Assembly (NCBI GenBank): GCA_903952205.1
Contig: CAJBEZ010000028.1
Location: 30,252 to 94,251 of the forward strand
Direction of reading: 5' to 3'
DNA length: 64,000 bases
Origin: an uncultured Desulfomonile sp.
GTDB lineage: Bacteria > Desulfobacterota > Desulfomonilia > Desulfomonilales > Desulfomonilaceae
Shown here: one piece after another, positions 63,174 to 64,000 of the stretch
Numbering within the stretch: the stretch's first letter is position 1
Layout: each line of letters begins with the position of its first letter
Notes under the pieces: model-generated
Seen by the model: the letters and a program-made list of their open reading frames with translations, nothing else
Database searches by the model: none
Told to the model about the DNA's origin: nothing
Translations under genes and position numbers: made by a program

Positions 63174-64000
63174 GAAACCTGGAGCCACAGACGACTCAAA
63201 TAGACAAAGAGTTTATAGGAGGTGTTCTCCCAACAAACACGTTTCTGAAGAGATTCAAAAGAATGTCTCTTCGGGAATGGATAGGTAAAAGCGGAATTGT
63301 TTTACGTGGCGCTCAATACTCGACTCAGAGACACGAATATTTAAACACTATCATCGATGATGATCATCCATGGCAAATCTACATGAAGGGCGCTCAAGTC
63401 GCGATGTCGACCACGATGTTGATCAAGACCCTTTATGTCGCTGAACACCTCGGGAAAAAGGCCGTTTATTATTTTCAGAATGATAAACAGGTTTCAGACT
63501 TCTCGAACGATAGATGCCAAACAATGCTCGATGAAACACCTTATCTGGCGTCCCGTGTTCGTAGCACGAATAATGTTTCTTTGAAACAAGTGGGTCCCGG
63601 AGCCATCTATCTGAGAGGCCTGTACACTTTGTCGCAAGTTAAGAGTATCGACTGCGACCAGGTTGTGACCGACGAAACAGATGAGTGCAAAGACACGTTA
63701 ATTGATTACGCTGTCGACCGAATGATGCACTCGGACCTGCAATGGTTCGCTTCTTTGAGTCAGCCAAGTTTCCCAGGTTACGGAATTGACAAACAGTTCA
63801 AACAGACTGATCAGAGATACTGGAACCTGATTTGTCCGTCTTGCGGAAAATATAGCTGCCTTGAACTCGATTTTCCCGAGAATTTTCTCGCTATTCCAGA
63901 AAGCCGGAAAAGGACGTTTCCTGATGGAGCGACTCACTACCGGGGATGTAAAAATTGTCAATCAAAACTGGACATGAGTCAGGGAGAATGGGTCGCTTTA
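63170..64000 (+). CDS. Phage terminase large subunit (GpA-like), 3' end off the window
   Basis: 277 codons are open from GTG 63170 (GTGA overlap with the preceding stop) to the edge. Walker A-like KGAQVAMST at 73-81, Walker B-type VTDETDE with D168-E169, and a CPSCGKY ... CKNC zinc-ribbon near 220-265. It is the ATPase/nuclease that packages phage DNA. It marks a prophage or phage remnant continuing to the right. Confidence 0.88.
   Translation, partial: MRNLEPQTTQIDKEFIGGVLPTNTFLKRFKRMSLREWIGKSGIVLRGAQYSTQRHEYLNTIIDDDHPWQIYMKGAQVAMSTTMLIKTLYVAEHLGKKAVYYFQNDKQVSDFSNDRCQTMLDETPYLASRVRSTNNVSLKQVGPGAIYLRGLYTLSQVKSIDCDQVVTDETDECKDTLIDYAVDRMMHSDLQWFASLSQPSFPGYGIDKQFKQTDQRYWNLICPSCGKYSCLELDFPENFLAIPESRKRTFPDGATHYRGCKNCQSKLDMSQGEWVAL

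Overview
The window looks like a chromosomal segment of an anaerobic deltaproteobacterium (Desulfobacterota, Syntrophobacterales/Desulfomonile-like). I infer this from style of content: long hybrid sensor kinases, sigma-54 activators, acyl-CoA and CoA-transferase genes with a dedicated ETF, a c-type-heme sensor and a branched-chain-amino-acid-type ABC uptake system. I cannot name the species.

Layout. 0-5 kb (minus): a liv-type ABC importer (binding protein, two permeases, first ATPase; the 3' end runs off the left edge) and an SDR dehydrogenase. 5.0-5.3 kb: a divergent control region with two good sigma-54 (-24/-12) promoters, one facing the SDR gene and one facing a PAS/sigma-54 activator gene that is followed by zwf. 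8-10.6 kb: small regulatory and secreted proteins, a palindrome-rich gap and a two-small-ORF unit closed by a terminator. 10.8-14.5 kb: response regulator plus hybrid kinase. 14.6-20.6 kb: a heavy-metal RND efflux locus (CzcB/CzcA type) with three small Cys/His-rich or charged exported proteins. 20.6-26.3 kb: a MocA-like nucleotidyltransferase, then a leftward acyl-CoA dehydrogenase - TetR - APH-type kinase - EtfB - EtfA operon with a TetR-type operator. 26.5-29 kb: ankyrin protein, MaoC-like hydratase, glycerate kinase. 29-41.5 kb: four very large hybrid sensor kinases in tandem with no output regulator. 41.5-47 kb: EamA transporter, HU protein, a two-subunit CoA-transferase, YhhN protein, and a PAS protein that is a broken histidine kinase.

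47-54 kb is gene-poor and partly decayed: a TIM-barrel protein, two related exported Cys/poly-Gly peptides, a CGCAxxG protein, a frameshifted transposase, two proteins sharing a SHGICPEC zinc module, and an omptin-type outer-membrane protease.

54.9 kb to the right edge is a mobile region. Two 46-bp copies (45/46 identical) of the 3' part of a tRNA-Arg(ACG), both cut at the anticodon loop, lie at 54.91 and 59.84 kb. The simplest reading is successive integrations into one tRNA-Arg gene, whose intact copy should lie beyond the right edge. The segment between the copies carries AbiE-type and HigBA-type toxin-antitoxin pairs and a truncated HNH gene. The segment to the right carries a pRiA4b ORF-3 protein, unknown small genes and a phage terminase pair. 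A separate 94-bp direct repeat with a conserved terminator hairpin (52.62 and 61.93 kb) flanks the tRNA-fragment region and may be a small-RNA or mobile intergenic repeat.
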